This document shows positions 15,195 to 22,701 of a DNA stretch of 26,640 nucleotides, in pieces. Under the pieces are notes generated by a model, which made no database searches, was not told the origin of the DNA, and saw only the letters and a list, made by a program, of their open reading frames with translations. The first letter of the stretch is position 1; each line of letters opens with the position of its first letter. The translations under genes were made by a program, and so were the position numbers. This DNA comes from Lachnospiraceae bacterium UBA7784 (lineage in GTDB: Bacteria > Bacillota > Clostridia > Lachnospirales > Lachnospiraceae), in the NCBI GenBank assembly GCA_002480925.1, contig DLDA01000051.1, positions 13,541 through 40,180 of the forward strand, read 5' to 3'.

Positions 15195-17513
15195 TCAGTC
15201 CAGCTTAATGCCTGAAAGAAGACTTGAAAGGTCAGTGCCGAAGCCCTTCTTTTCAGGCTTTTTCTTATCATGATGGTCACTGCCCTTTCCCTTTGGACGG
15301 TTATTCCTGCGGGCCTTGTCAGGACGTTTGTTGTCTGTCCTGTTCTCATGCTTTGCCTGACTCTGGCTGCCATCTTCTCTCATAGTAAGGGAAATCCGTC
15401 CCTTTTCCTTATCTACATCAAGCACGGTCACATCTACTATATCACCTATATTCAGGACGTCGAGCGGATGATTAATATGCCTGCTTGAGATCTGCGAGAT
15501 ATGAACGAGGCCGTCCTCATGGACGCCTATATCTACAAAGGCTCCGAAATCTACAATATTCCTGACTGTACCCTTAAGCTTCATGCCAGGGGTCAGGTCA
15601 TCCATGGAAAGTACATCGCTTCTGAGTACAGGGCGTGGCATCTCGTCACGTGGATCACGGCCAGGCTTCTTAAGCTCCTTTATTATGTCATCAAGCGTCA
15701 TCTGACCTATATCAAGCCTTGTGGAAAGGGAATCGACTGAGGATGCCCTTTCTTCTATATCGCTAAGAGCACCCTTTCTTAAGTCATCCGCGCTATAGCC
15801 GAGAAGCGAAAGCAGATCATAGGTCTTCTGGTAGCTTTCCGGATGGACACCGGTATTGTCAAGAGGCTCCTCTCCGTTACGGATACGGAGGAAGCCGGCA
15901 CACTGCTCATAGGCCTTTGGCCCAAGTCCCTTTACCTTGAGCAGGTCACCCCTTCTGGTAAAGCTGCCGTTTGCCTCACGGTATTCGATGATGTTTTTGG
16001 AGGTGGTCTTCGTGATACCTGATATATAGGATAGAAGCGGAGCAGAGGCTGTATTCAGATCGACTCCGACTGAGTTTACGACCGACTCGACTACACCCGA
16101 AAGGGCCCCTGAAAGCTTCTTCTGGTTCATATCATGCTGATACTGCCCTATTCCTATGGCCTTTGGATCTATCTTTACATATTCGGACAGAGGATCGATG
16201 AGACGACGGGCAAGGGATGCCGCTCCACGTCCCTCTACATCGAGATCAGGAAGCTCCTTTGCAGCAAGCTCACTTGCCGAGTAAACGGAGGCGCCGGCCT
16301 CATTTACGATCACGTACTGAAGCGGGCGTGATGATTCCTTTATTATTTTAGCAATGATGGCCTCAGATTCCCTTGAGGCTGTACCGTTTCCAAGAGCAAT
16401 GAGATCCACTGAATATCTGTCTATAAGAGCCCCGATCTTCTTCTTCGTGCCGTCTATATCATTCTTTGGCTTGAATGGGAAGACCATATCTGTAGTAAGT
16501 ATACGTCCTGTGCAGTCACATACGGCGATCTTGCAGCCATGGACAAAGCCCGGATCCCAGGACAGAACGGTCTTTCCTGCTATAGGCGGGGAGAGAAGAA
16601 GGGAACGGAGATTGGCCTGAAATACCTTTATCGCTCCATCCTCAGCCATATCGGTAAGGTCACCTCTGATCTCTCTCTCGATCGAAGGGGCTATAAGGCG
16701 ATCGTATGAATCTCTTATGGCATCCTTAAGGACAGGGGTGGTGACCGGATTTTCGACAGTTATGACCTGTCTCGTAAGATAGGATAGAATATCCTCACTG
16801 GGTGCAGTAATGCTTACAGAAAGACAGTCCTCCTTTTCCCCGCGGTTCATTGCAAGGATCCTGTGGCCGGGGATGGTGGAAAGCTTTTCAGAATAATCAT
16901 AGTACATCTCATAGACGCCTGCATCATCGCCTTTTTTCTTTGATGAAGAGATAAGCCCCTGCTTTCTGGTAAGCTCCCTGATATGGCTTCTATAGCCGGC
17001 ATTATCAGAAATCGATTCGGCTATTATATCACAGGCGCCCTGGATGGCATCCTCAGGTACATGGACGTCGTTTTCAGGATCTACATATCTGCTAGCCTCG
17101 TCGATAAGAGGAGTCGTGGTCTTCTGCGAGATGATAAGCTGAGCAAGCGGCTCAAGTCCCTTTTCCTTTGCTATAGTCGCGCGGGTACGTCTCTTTGGCT
17201 TATATGGCCTGTATATATCCTCGACCTCGGCAAGGGTAAGCGCTGCGTCGAGGCTTTTTGCTATTTCAGGAGTCATGGCTCCGGCTTCCTCGATAGTGGA
17301 GCGTACAGTGGCTTTTCTTTCCTCGAGTCCCCTCAGATAGGTCAGGCGGTCGCCTAATACGCGGAGAGCGTCGTCGTCGAGTCCTCCGGTGATCTCCTTT
17401 CTGTATCTGGCTATAAAGGGAATGGTATTTCCTTCGTCCAGAAGCGTTATCGCAGCATCTACCTGCGATTTCCTGACATTCAGTTCCTGTGCTATTAAAG
17501 CGTTAATATCCAT
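15195..17513 (-). CDS. tex: Tex family RNA-binding protein (S1 domain transcription accessory protein)
   Basis: A 772-residue Tex protein, a nucleic-acid-binding factor linked to transcription and RNA turnover. The N-terminal helical domain has NTIPFIARYRKEITGGLDD. The YqgF-like RNase H fold domain shows SWDPGFVHGCKIAVCD. The tandem helix-hairpin-helix region has SYISGITKTTSKNI and LLKVKGLGPKAYEQ. The S1 domain near residues 640-710 has GTVRNIVDFGAFVDIG and DGLVHISQ. A basic, low-complexity tail of about 50 residues (many Lys, Arg, Asn, Asp) makes it longer than the usual 720 and probably adds RNA affinity. The start is backed by CAGGAAA upstream. It has a clear promoter at 17555-17583 and diverges from tsaE. 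Confidence 0.96.
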   Translation of the reverse strand: MDINALIAQELNVRKSQVDAAITLLDEGNTIPFIARYRKEITGGLDDDALRVLGDRLTYLRGLEERKATVRSTIEEAGAMTPEIAKSLDAALTLAEVEDIYRPYKPKRRTRATIAKEKGLEPLAQLIISQKTTTPLIDEASRYVDPENDVHVPEDAIQGACDIIAESISDNAGYRSHIRELTRKQGLISSSKKKGDDAGVYEMYYDYSEKLSTIPGHRILAMNRGEKEDCLSVSITAPSEDILSYLTRQVITVENPVTTPVLKDAIRDSYDRLIAPSIEREIRGDLTDMAEDGAIKVFQANLRSLLLSPPIAGKTVLSWDPGFVHGCKIAVCDCTGRILTTDMVFPFKPKNDIDGTKKKIGALIDRYSVDLIALGNGTASRESEAIIAKIIKESSRPLQYVIVNEAGASVYSASELAAKELPDLDVEGRGAASLARRLIDPLSEYVKIDPKAIGIGQYQHDMNQKKLSGALSGVVESVVNSVGVDLNTASAPLLSYISGITKTTSKNIIEYREANGSFTRRGDLLKVKGLGPKAYEQCAGFLRIRNGEEPLDNTGVHPESYQKTYDLLSLLGYSADDLRKGALSDIEERASSVDSLSTRLDIGQMTLDDIIKELKKPGRDPRDEMPRPVLRSDVLSMDDLTPGMKLKGTVRNIVDFGAFVDIGVHEDGLVHISQISSRHINHPLDVLNIGDIVDVTVLDVDKEKGRISLTMREDGSQSQAKHENRTDNKRPDKARRNNRPKGKGSDHHDKKKPEKKGFGTDLSSLLSGIKLD

Positions 17514-17554
17514 TGAAATTTCCTGCTGAAAAGAATTAAATGATACATCGACAG

Positions 17555-17583
17555 ATTATAGACCAGTTTGATCTGTGCGTCAA
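17555..17583 (-). promoter_or_regulatory. Promoter of tex
   Basis: On the minus strand: TTGACG (17583-17578), a 17-base spacer and TATAAT (17560-17555). It is back to back with the tsaE promoter; the two -35 boxes are 13 bases apart. Confidence 0.8.
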
Positions 17584-17596
17584 ATGAACTGAGGAC

Positions 17597-17625
17597 TTGA
17601 GAAAAAGACAGGATTTATTTATAAT
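17597..17625 (+). promoter_or_regulatory. Promoter of the tsaE-tsaB-rnz-tsaD operon, placing the start at the tsaE ATG
   Basis: TTGAGA (17597-17602), a 17-base spacer and a perfect TATAAT (17620-17625). The tsaE ATG begins 7 bases after the -10 box, where transcription itself should start. The predicted mRNA would have no leader or only a base or two. Confidence 0.7.
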
Positions 17626-17632
17626 AAAAGCT

Positions 17633-18061
17633 ATGGAAAGATTTGAAAGCTTAAGCGATCAGGATACGAGACGGTTTGCCGAAAAGCTGGCAGAGAAGGC
17701 TGCTCCGGGGGACGTTTATACCCTTTCCGGAGATTTGGGCGTCGGTAAAACCGTATTTGCCAAGGGCTTCGCCAGGGGACTGGGAGTGACTGAGCCGGTC
17801 ACAAGCCCTACATTTACAATAGTTCAGGAATACACAAGCGGACGGCTGCCCTTCTATCATTTCGATGTATACAGGATCTCTGATCCTGATGAAATGGAGG
17901 AATGCGGCTTCTATGACTATCTGGACCGCGGAGGAGTCGTCCTTATCGAATGGGCAGAGCTTATAGAGGATGTGCTTCCGAGACCCCGTACAGAGATCAC
18001 CATTTCAAAGGATCTTGCGGGAGATGATGGCTACAGGCTTATAGAGATAAGGAGACGCTGA
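17633..18061 (+). CDS. tsaE: tRNA t6A37 threonylcarbamoyltransferase complex ATPase TsaE
   Basis: The small ATPase that works with TsaB and TsaD to place the N6-threonylcarbamoyl group on A37 of ANN-decoding tRNAs. It has 142 residues. Walker A is GDLGVGKT (33-40). TSPTFTIVQEY, HFDVYR (76-81) and IEWAELI complete the family pattern. The ATG at 17633 aligns with the beginning of Bacillus TsaE (24 residues before PGDV). There is no ribosome binding site before it. The alternative TTG at 17597 has GAGGA three bases away, but it coincides with the -35 box, so I prefer a leaderless ATG start. tsaB follows after 13 bases. Confidence 0.92.
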   Translation: MERFESLSDQDTRRFAEKLAEKAAPGDVYTLSGDLGVGKTVFAKGFARGLGVTEPVTSPTFTIVQEYTSGRLPFYHFDVYRISDPDEMEECGFYDYLDRGGVVLIEWAELIEDVLPRPRTEITISKDLAGDDGYRLIEIRRR

Positions 18062-18074
18062 AGGGATAATAAGG

Positions 18075-18809
18075 ATGAGGATATTAGGAATAGATTCCTC
18101 AGGACTCGTCGCATCGGTAGCGGTTATTGACGATGATGTCCTGCTTGGAGAATTTACAACAGATTACAGGAAGACCCACAGCACCACGCTTATGCCGATG
18201 CTCGATCAGCTGATACAGATGCTTGGGATCCCGCTTTCATCGATAGATGCGATAGCTGTAGCAGCAGGGCCGGGAAGCTTTACAGGACTGCGTATAGGAG
18301 CAGCGACCGTAAAGGGGCTTGCTTATGCCCTCTCTATTCCGGTGATAGCGGTTCCTACCGTAGATGCGATCGCATACAATCTATACGGATCAAGGAGACT
18401 TATCTGTCCTCTTATGGATGCCAGAAGACAGCAGGCCTACTCAGGACTCTACAGGTTCTCAGAGACCAATAAGTTCATAGTCAGGAAGGAGCAGACTCCT
18501 GAGAGTATAGCCGACATAATCGAAAGGATAAATATTGAGGATCTCCCGGTCACCTTCTTAGGAGACGGGGTCCCGGTATTTAAGGATTTCATAGAGAAAA
18601 ATACTACGGTGGACTATGATTTCGCTCCGGCCTTCTGCAACAGGCAGAGAGCTGGCGCTGTTGCTTCTCTTGGCAGATTATATTTCAACAAGGAGTTCTA
18701 TACCTCGGCAGAGGAGTTCAGACCTGTATATCTGCGCAAGTCTCAGGCTGAGAGAGAGGCAGAGGAAAGAAAAAAGGCCGGATCTGGCGCAGGAGGATAC
18801 AATGCTTGA
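18075..18809 (+). CDS. tsaB: tRNA t6A37 threonylcarbamoyltransferase complex dimerisation subunit TsaB
   Basis: The inactive kinase-like partner of TsaD in the t6A complex; 244 residues. It begins RILGIDSSG and has the family block AAGPGSFTGLRIGAA, then MDARRQQAYSGLYRF. The gene follows tsaE directly. Its last eight bases overlap the start of the RNase Z gene, whose AGGAGG lies inside the tsaB end, so translation of the two is probably coupled. The tail is rich in Glu, Lys and Arg, with no known domain beyond the family. In many Firmicutes rimI comes next; here it does not. Confidence 0.93.
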   Translation: MRILGIDSSGLVASVAVIDDDVLLGEFTTDYRKTHSTTLMPMLDQLIQMLGIPLSSIDAIAVAAGPGSFTGLRIGAATVKGLAYALSIPVIAVPTVDAIAYNLYGSRRLICPLMDARRQQAYSGLYRFSETNKFIVRKEQTPESIADIIERINIEDLPVTFLGDGVPVFKDFIEKNTTVDYDFAPAFCNRQRAGAVASLGRLYFNKEFYTSAEEFRPVYLRKSQAEREAEERKKAGSGAGGYNA

Positions 18810-19710
18810 TGTCTGCCTTCTGGGTACAGGCGGGATGATGCCTCTGCCGAGAAGGTTTCTTACATCACTGGCTCTTCGCTTCAATGGCAGGACGCTTCTG
18901 ATAGACTGCGGGGAAGGCACTCAGGTAGCTATGAAAAAGGCAGGAGTTTCTCCATATCCTATCGACGCTATCTGCTTTACCCATTATCATGCCGATCATA
19001 TAAGTGGACTTCCTGGTCTGCTGCTTGATATGGGAAATTCCGACAGGACGGAGCCTGTCCATCTCTACGGACCCAGAGGCCTTAAGAGGATAGTATCGGC
19101 GCTTACAGTGATTACTCCCCAGCTTCCCTTTGAACTTGTCTGTCACGAATACCACAACGACGAGGAGATCTTTGCAGTCAGCGGTATCAGGGTAAGGGCT
19201 TTCAGGGTCTGTCACAATGTGATATGCTATGGATACACAGCAGAGATAGACAGGAAGGGAAGATTTGATGCTGATGCAGCAAGGTCGCTTGGAATCCCGC
19301 TTGAGTACTGGCATCTGCTGCAGAAGGGTCAGGAGGTAGGAGGCTTTGTACCGGGTCAGGTAATGGGACCTGACAGGAAGGGACTGAAGGTCACCTATAC
19401 TACTGATACCAGACCAGTCAGATCGATAGAAGAGAATGCAGCAGGCAGCGATCTCTTTATCTGCGAGGGAATGTACGGAGACCCTGAGAAGGCAGCAAGC
19501 GCCAAGGAGAAAAAGCACATGACCATGCAGGAGGCTGCCGGTCTTGCATCAAGAGCCGGAGTAGGGGAATTATGGCTTACACATTATTCTCCATCTATGA
19601 CAGATCCGAGGATATATACAAAGGAGCTTGAGAGGATATTTAAAGCCACAACTGTCTGCAGGGATGGATGGAAGAAGGAGCTTGATTTTACAGACGAAGG
19701 AGAGGCCTGA
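18802..19710 (+). CDS. rnz: Ribonuclease Z family metallo-beta-lactamase-fold nuclease
   Basis: A tRNA 3'-processing endonuclease by family; 302 residues, near the usual length. The zinc-binding signature is HYHADH (61-66) in place of the common HLHGDH. Other ligands fit H in RVCHNV, D in TYTTDTRP and H in LWLTHYSPS. LLIDCGEGTQ (32-41) is the expected strand before it. The start at 18802 has AGGAGG 5 bases upstream, although the frame remains open 62 codons further back inside tsaB. The overlap with tsaB and the position before tsaD place it in a tRNA maturation operon, which supports the assignment. Another nuclease or hydrolase of the same fold is possible because several RNase Z loop residues differ. 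Confidence 0.85.
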   Translation: MLDVCLLGTGGMMPLPRRFLTSLALRFNGRTLLIDCGEGTQVAMKKAGVSPYPIDAICFTHYHADHISGLPGLLLDMGNSDRTEPVHLYGPRGLKRIVSALTVITPQLPFELVCHEYHNDEEIFAVSGIRVRAFRVCHNVICYGYTAEIDRKGRFDADAARSLGIPLEYWHLLQKGQEVGGFVPGQVMGPDRKGLKVTYTTDTRPVRSIEENAAGSDLFICEGMYGDPEKAASAKEKKHMTMQEAAGLASRAGVGELWLTHYSPSMTDPRIYTKELERIFKATTVCRDGWKKELDFTDEGEA

Positions 19711-19712
19711 CT

Positions 19713-20345
19713 ATGAGTGCGAGAAGAACGGCGCGAACGGTTATATTGGTACTTATCTGTGCATGTATAGTAGTTGGATACTACACCTATCTGGACAGGA
19801 CCACGTCTGAGAAGGCGAATAATTCTGAGAATGTAAGGATCACTGAAAAGGACAGGCTCCTTACTATGGACTTCGAGAAGAATTATCCTCCTACTCCGCG
19901 CGAGGTCATAAAGGTATACAACAGATACTTGAATCTATGCTTCGGTGGCAGCAAGCTTTCTTCAAAGGATATAAAGACTCTTGCGGGCAAGATCCGCCAG
20001 ATGATGGATCCAAAGCTTGCCGATGCGAATCCGGCAGATGACTATGAAAGGAGTCTGTCACAGGAGATAAAGGAGTATACGAGCAGGAAGACCAAGATGA
20101 TAAGCACCGATGTTTGTGATACCTCCGATGTGATATACGGTAAGCTTGACGGTAGTGATGTAGCCTATGTCAGGGCGACATATTCCATTAAGGAAGCCTC
20201 AAGCTATCAGAGGACCTTTCAGAGGTTTATCCTCAGGATGGATGATAAGGATCACTGGAAGATAGTCGGATTCGAGCTTACTGATGCTGATGGCAATCCA
20301 TTAGCTCAGGGACACGTGATAAAAGCTGGAGAAAAAACAAAGTGA
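19713..20345 (+). CDS. Membrane-anchored protein of unknown function, possibly DUF6715 family
   Basis: A 210-residue protein with a short basic N-terminus, one membrane segment at about 9-26 ([17 protein letters not shown]) and a soluble domain outside the membrane. A Ser/Asn-rich linker leads to [22 protein letters not shown]. The fold of the rest ([32 protein letters not shown]) looks like an NTF2-like or lumenal lipoprotein domain, but this is a guess. I recall similar proteins next to tsaD in Lachnospiraceae, where DUF6715 is the name used, without certainty. It starts two bases after the RNase Z stop with GAAGGAGAGG about 10 bases upstream. Its stop overlaps the tsaD start (GTGA). Confidence 0.7.
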   Translation: MSARRTARTVILVLICACIVVGYYTYLDRTTSEKANNSENVRITEKDRLLTMDFEKNYPPTPREVIKVYNRYLNLCFGGSKLSSKDIKTLAGKIRQMMDPKLADANPADDYERSLSQEIKEYTSRKTKMISTDVCDTSDVIYGKLDGSDVAYVRATYSIKEASSYQRTFQRFILRMDDKDHWKIVGFELTDADGNPLAQGHVIKAGEKTK

Positions 20346-21343
20346 AGATTTTAGGAATTGAAAGCTCCTGCGACGAGACCGCAGCAGCTGTGGTCTGTGA
20401 TGGCAGGAAGGTCCTTTCAAATGAGATATCAACCCAGATCCCCATACATACTCTCTATGGCGGAGTAGTACCGGAGATCGCCTCGAGAAAGCATGTGGAG
20501 AGGATCACCCAGGTCGTTGATCTGGCCTTGAGAAAGGCGGATGTAAGCCAGAAGGAAATAGACGCGGTTGCGGTTACCTACGGACCGGGGCTGGTCGGAC
20601 CTCTTCTGGTAGGAGTATCCTTTGCAAAGGCATTTGCCTATGCTAATGGAAAGCCGCTTATAGGGATAAATCATATATCAGGTCACATAAGCGCGAATTA
20701 CATAGCTTCTCCTGAGCTAAAGCCTCCATTTCTCTGCCTTGTGGTATCTGGAGGACATACCCATCTGGCCAGGGTTAAGGACTACGGAGTCTATGAGGTC
20801 CTGGGCCGTACTGTTGATGATGCGGCAGGAGAAGCCTTTGACAAGGTCGCAAGAGCCATAGGCCTTGGATATCCTGGCGGGCCAAAGATTGAAAAGGCTG
20901 CCAGGGAAGGGGATAAGGACGCGATAGATTTTCCTCAGGCTAAGGTCGCAGACCATCCATATGATTTCTCATTCTCAGGACTTAAGTCGGCAGTGCTCAA
21001 TTATCTGAATCATCAGAAGATGTCGGGCGAGGGCATTTCACGGAATGACGTAGCAGCTTCATTCCAGAAGGCGGTAGTAGAGGCTCTCACAGGTCATGTG
21101 TCAATGGCCCTGGAGGAATTTGGTGAGAAAAAGTTCGCTCTGGCAGGAGGGGTTGCTTCTAACGGAGCCTTAAGAGAAGCAGTAAGAAAGGCATGTGAGG
21201 AGCACGGAGTGTCATTTTACTGTCCTGATCCTATCCTCTGTACGGATAATGGGGCAATGATTGCCGCTGCCGGATACCATGAATACCTTAAGGGGACGCG
21301 GTCCGGACTGGATCTTAATGCTATTCCTTCTCTTTCCTTATGA
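20342..21343 (+). CDS. tsaD: tRNA N6-adenosine threonylcarbamoyltransferase TsaD
   Basis: The catalytic subunit that transfers the threonylcarbamoyl group to A37 of tRNA; 333 residues. It begins [16 protein letters not shown]. The iron/zinc site histidines are H111 and H115 in [13 protein letters not shown], and the third ligand is the aspartate of [13 protein letters not shown] near residue 300. [15 protein letters not shown] and [13 protein letters not shown] are further family blocks. The start codon is GTG at 20342, overlapping the preceding stop by four bases. GGAG lies 12 bases upstream. With tsaE and tsaB in the same run, only TsaC/YwlC is missing from this window for t6A synthesis. 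Confidence 0.96.
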   Translation: MKILGIESSCDETAAAVVCDGRKVLSNEISTQIPIHTLYGGVVPEIASRKHVERITQVVDLALRKADVSQKEIDAVAVTYGPGLVGPLLVGVSFAKAFAYANGKPLIGINHISGHISANYIASPELKPPFLCLVVSGGHTHLARVKDYGVYEVLGRTVDDAAGEAFDKVARAIGLGYPGGPKIEKAAREGDKDAIDFPQAKVADHPYDFSFSGLKSAVLNYLNHQKMSGEGISRNDVAASFQKAVVEALTGHVSMALEEFGEKKFALAGGVASNGALREAVRKACEEHGVSFYCPDPILCTDNGAMIAAAGYHEYLKGTRSGLDLNAIPSLSL

Positions 21344-21361
21344 GAAGATCAGTGAGGGTCT

Positions 21362-22501
21362 ATGCTTAGAGAAAAAGCTCTTTTATACATCGAAAAAAAC
21401 AGGGAAAATGTGATCGATCTTCTGACCGCTGTGACCGAGATTCCGGCTCCTACCGGAGATGAGGGTGAGCGGTCAGAATTCATATTGAATTACCTTGAGA
21501 ATAACGGCGCAATCGGAGTATACAAGGATGCAGCCGGAAATGTGATTTATCCATATGGTATCAGAGCCGGAAAGCACAATGCAGTGATGATGGCCCATAT
21601 GGATACTGTCTTCAAGAGGGATGTAAGTCTTTCTGTAAAGGAGCATGACAGTAAGCTATACTGCCCCGGCATAGGAGATGACACTGCAAATCTTGTCTGT
21701 CTGATGCTTCTTGCGGCTTTTGCTGCCAAGGAAAAACCATCTATCAGATGCGGCATATACTTCGTTTTCGGGACCTGTGAGGAGGGCCTTGGGAACCTGA
21801 AGGGCAGCAGGCGATTTATGGAGGAGCATGCTGACAGGATCTCGCATTTCTGGGCTTTTGATCTCTATTACAGAAAGATTTATACAGATGTGGTAGGCTC
21901 CCTGCGCTATAGGATAAGGATCAATACCATAGGCGGACATTCATATCTGAATTTCGGAAACCCAAACGCTATTTATGTGGCTTCGCAGATCATAGGCGAC
22001 CTCTACCGCCTGAAGCCTTCTCGGGATGAGGTCTTTACCTATAATGTCGGGACTATAGCCGGAGGAAACTCTGTAAACAGCATAGCTGAGGAGGCCTCGT
22101 TTACGATGGAGTTTCGTACCGCTGACCCTATGGTAATGAAGAAATGCGATCAGGCTATCCATGATATACTGAAGCGCTATAAGCCTCTTACCACAGGGAT
22201 TTCCATAGAGCTTCTGGGAAAAAGGCCATGCGCCCAGGGCGTTCCTGAGGAATCCGTTGAGAAGATGATAGAGCGGGCAAGAGAGAGCATAAGGTCAGTT
22301 ATCGGGATTGATCCGGAGGAGACCTCAGCATCTACAGACTGTAATATACCTCTTTCGATGGGAGTTCCTGCCATCTGCATAGGACTCTGTGACGGAGCCA
22401 TGCTCCATACCGAGGAGGAATGGATCTGGAAGGATTCTGTCGCAAAGGGCCTTAAGCTGCTATTTCATCTGACCTACAGATACTATATGGATGAAGATTG
22501 A
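21362..22501 (+). CDS. M20 family zinc metallopeptidase
   Basis: A cytoplasmic metallopeptidase of the M20 family (PepT/ArgE/DapE relatives), 379 residues. Zinc ligands fit H79 and the catalytic D81 in MAHMDTV, D106 in GIGDDTAN, the E140-E141 pair in GTCEEGLGN, D167 in WAFD and H in AMLHTEEEW near the end. The dimerisation domain starts at INTIGGHSYLNFG. Which peptide or acyl-amino-acid it cleaves is not visible. The tripeptidase-like or CPG70/PepT2 branch seems nearest. It begins 18 bases after tsaD with a weak site (GAGGG). It is likely the last gene of the operon; the terminator region at 22563 follows. Confidence 0.88.
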   Translation: MLREKALLYIEKNRENVIDLLTAVTEIPAPTGDEGERSEFILNYLENNGAIGVYKDAAGNVIYPYGIRAGKHNAVMMAHMDTVFKRDVSLSVKEHDSKLYCPGIGDDTANLVCLMLLAAFAAKEKPSIRCGIYFVFGTCEEGLGNLKGSRRFMEEHADRISHFWAFDLYYRKIYTDVVGSLRYRIRINTIGGHSYLNFGNPNAIYVASQIIGDLYRLKPSRDEVFTYNVGTIAGGNSVNSIAEEASFTMEFRTADPMVMKKCDQAIHDILKRYKPLTTGISIELLGKRPCAQGVPEESVEKMIERARESIRSVIGIDPEETSASTDCNIPLSMGVPAICIGLCDGAMLHTEEEWIWKDSVAKGLKLLFHLTYRYYMDED

Positions 22502-22562
22502 AAGCTGCTTGAGGTTTTTTAAATAAATGATTGAAGCCTGAACTGCTTTTCTTGTAAAAAAA

Positions 22563-22584
22563 CGGGTTTTTCCCGGCCTTTTTT
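22563..22584 (+). terminator. Probable terminator after the M20 peptidase gene
   Basis: CGGG-TTTTT-CCCG (22563-22575) is followed by GCC and six T. A longer competing hairpin, 22568-22576 with 22585-22593 (9 bp), is followed by A on this strand and could be a symmetric alternative. Flanking A and T runs strengthen the terminator reading. Confidence 0.55.
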
Positions 22585-22605
22585 CCGGGAAAACAAAAAA
22601 ATCAC

Positions 22606-22633
22606 TTCACATTCATTTTCAAACTGATATAAT
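22606..22633 (+). promoter_or_regulatory. Strong promoter of the Ig-like surface protein
   Basis: TTCACA (22606-22611), a 16-base spacer and TATAAT (22628-22633) preceded by TGA, an extended -10. A-rich sequence just upstream could act as an UP element. The leader has a hairpin, CAGGGA (22646-22651) with TCCCTG (22663-22668), that may protect the mRNA. Confidence 0.75.
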
Positions 22634-22701
22634 AGCCCTTGGAAACAGGGAAGAGGAAATGCTCCCTGCTCACTATCAATGTTACAAGGAGGAAATAGTT
22701 A

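Noticed and set aside
18616..18801. 62 extra codons in front of the RNase Z gene
   Set aside because: They overlap tsaB in another frame, have low-complexity Leu/Arg content, and the ATG at 18802 has AGGAGG at 5 bases and the correct family start.
22568..22593. 9-bp hairpin as the main terminator after the M20 peptidase gene
   Set aside because: On the plus strand it is followed by A, not T. The overlapping CGGG/CCCG hairpin with six T fits better, though the stem is short.
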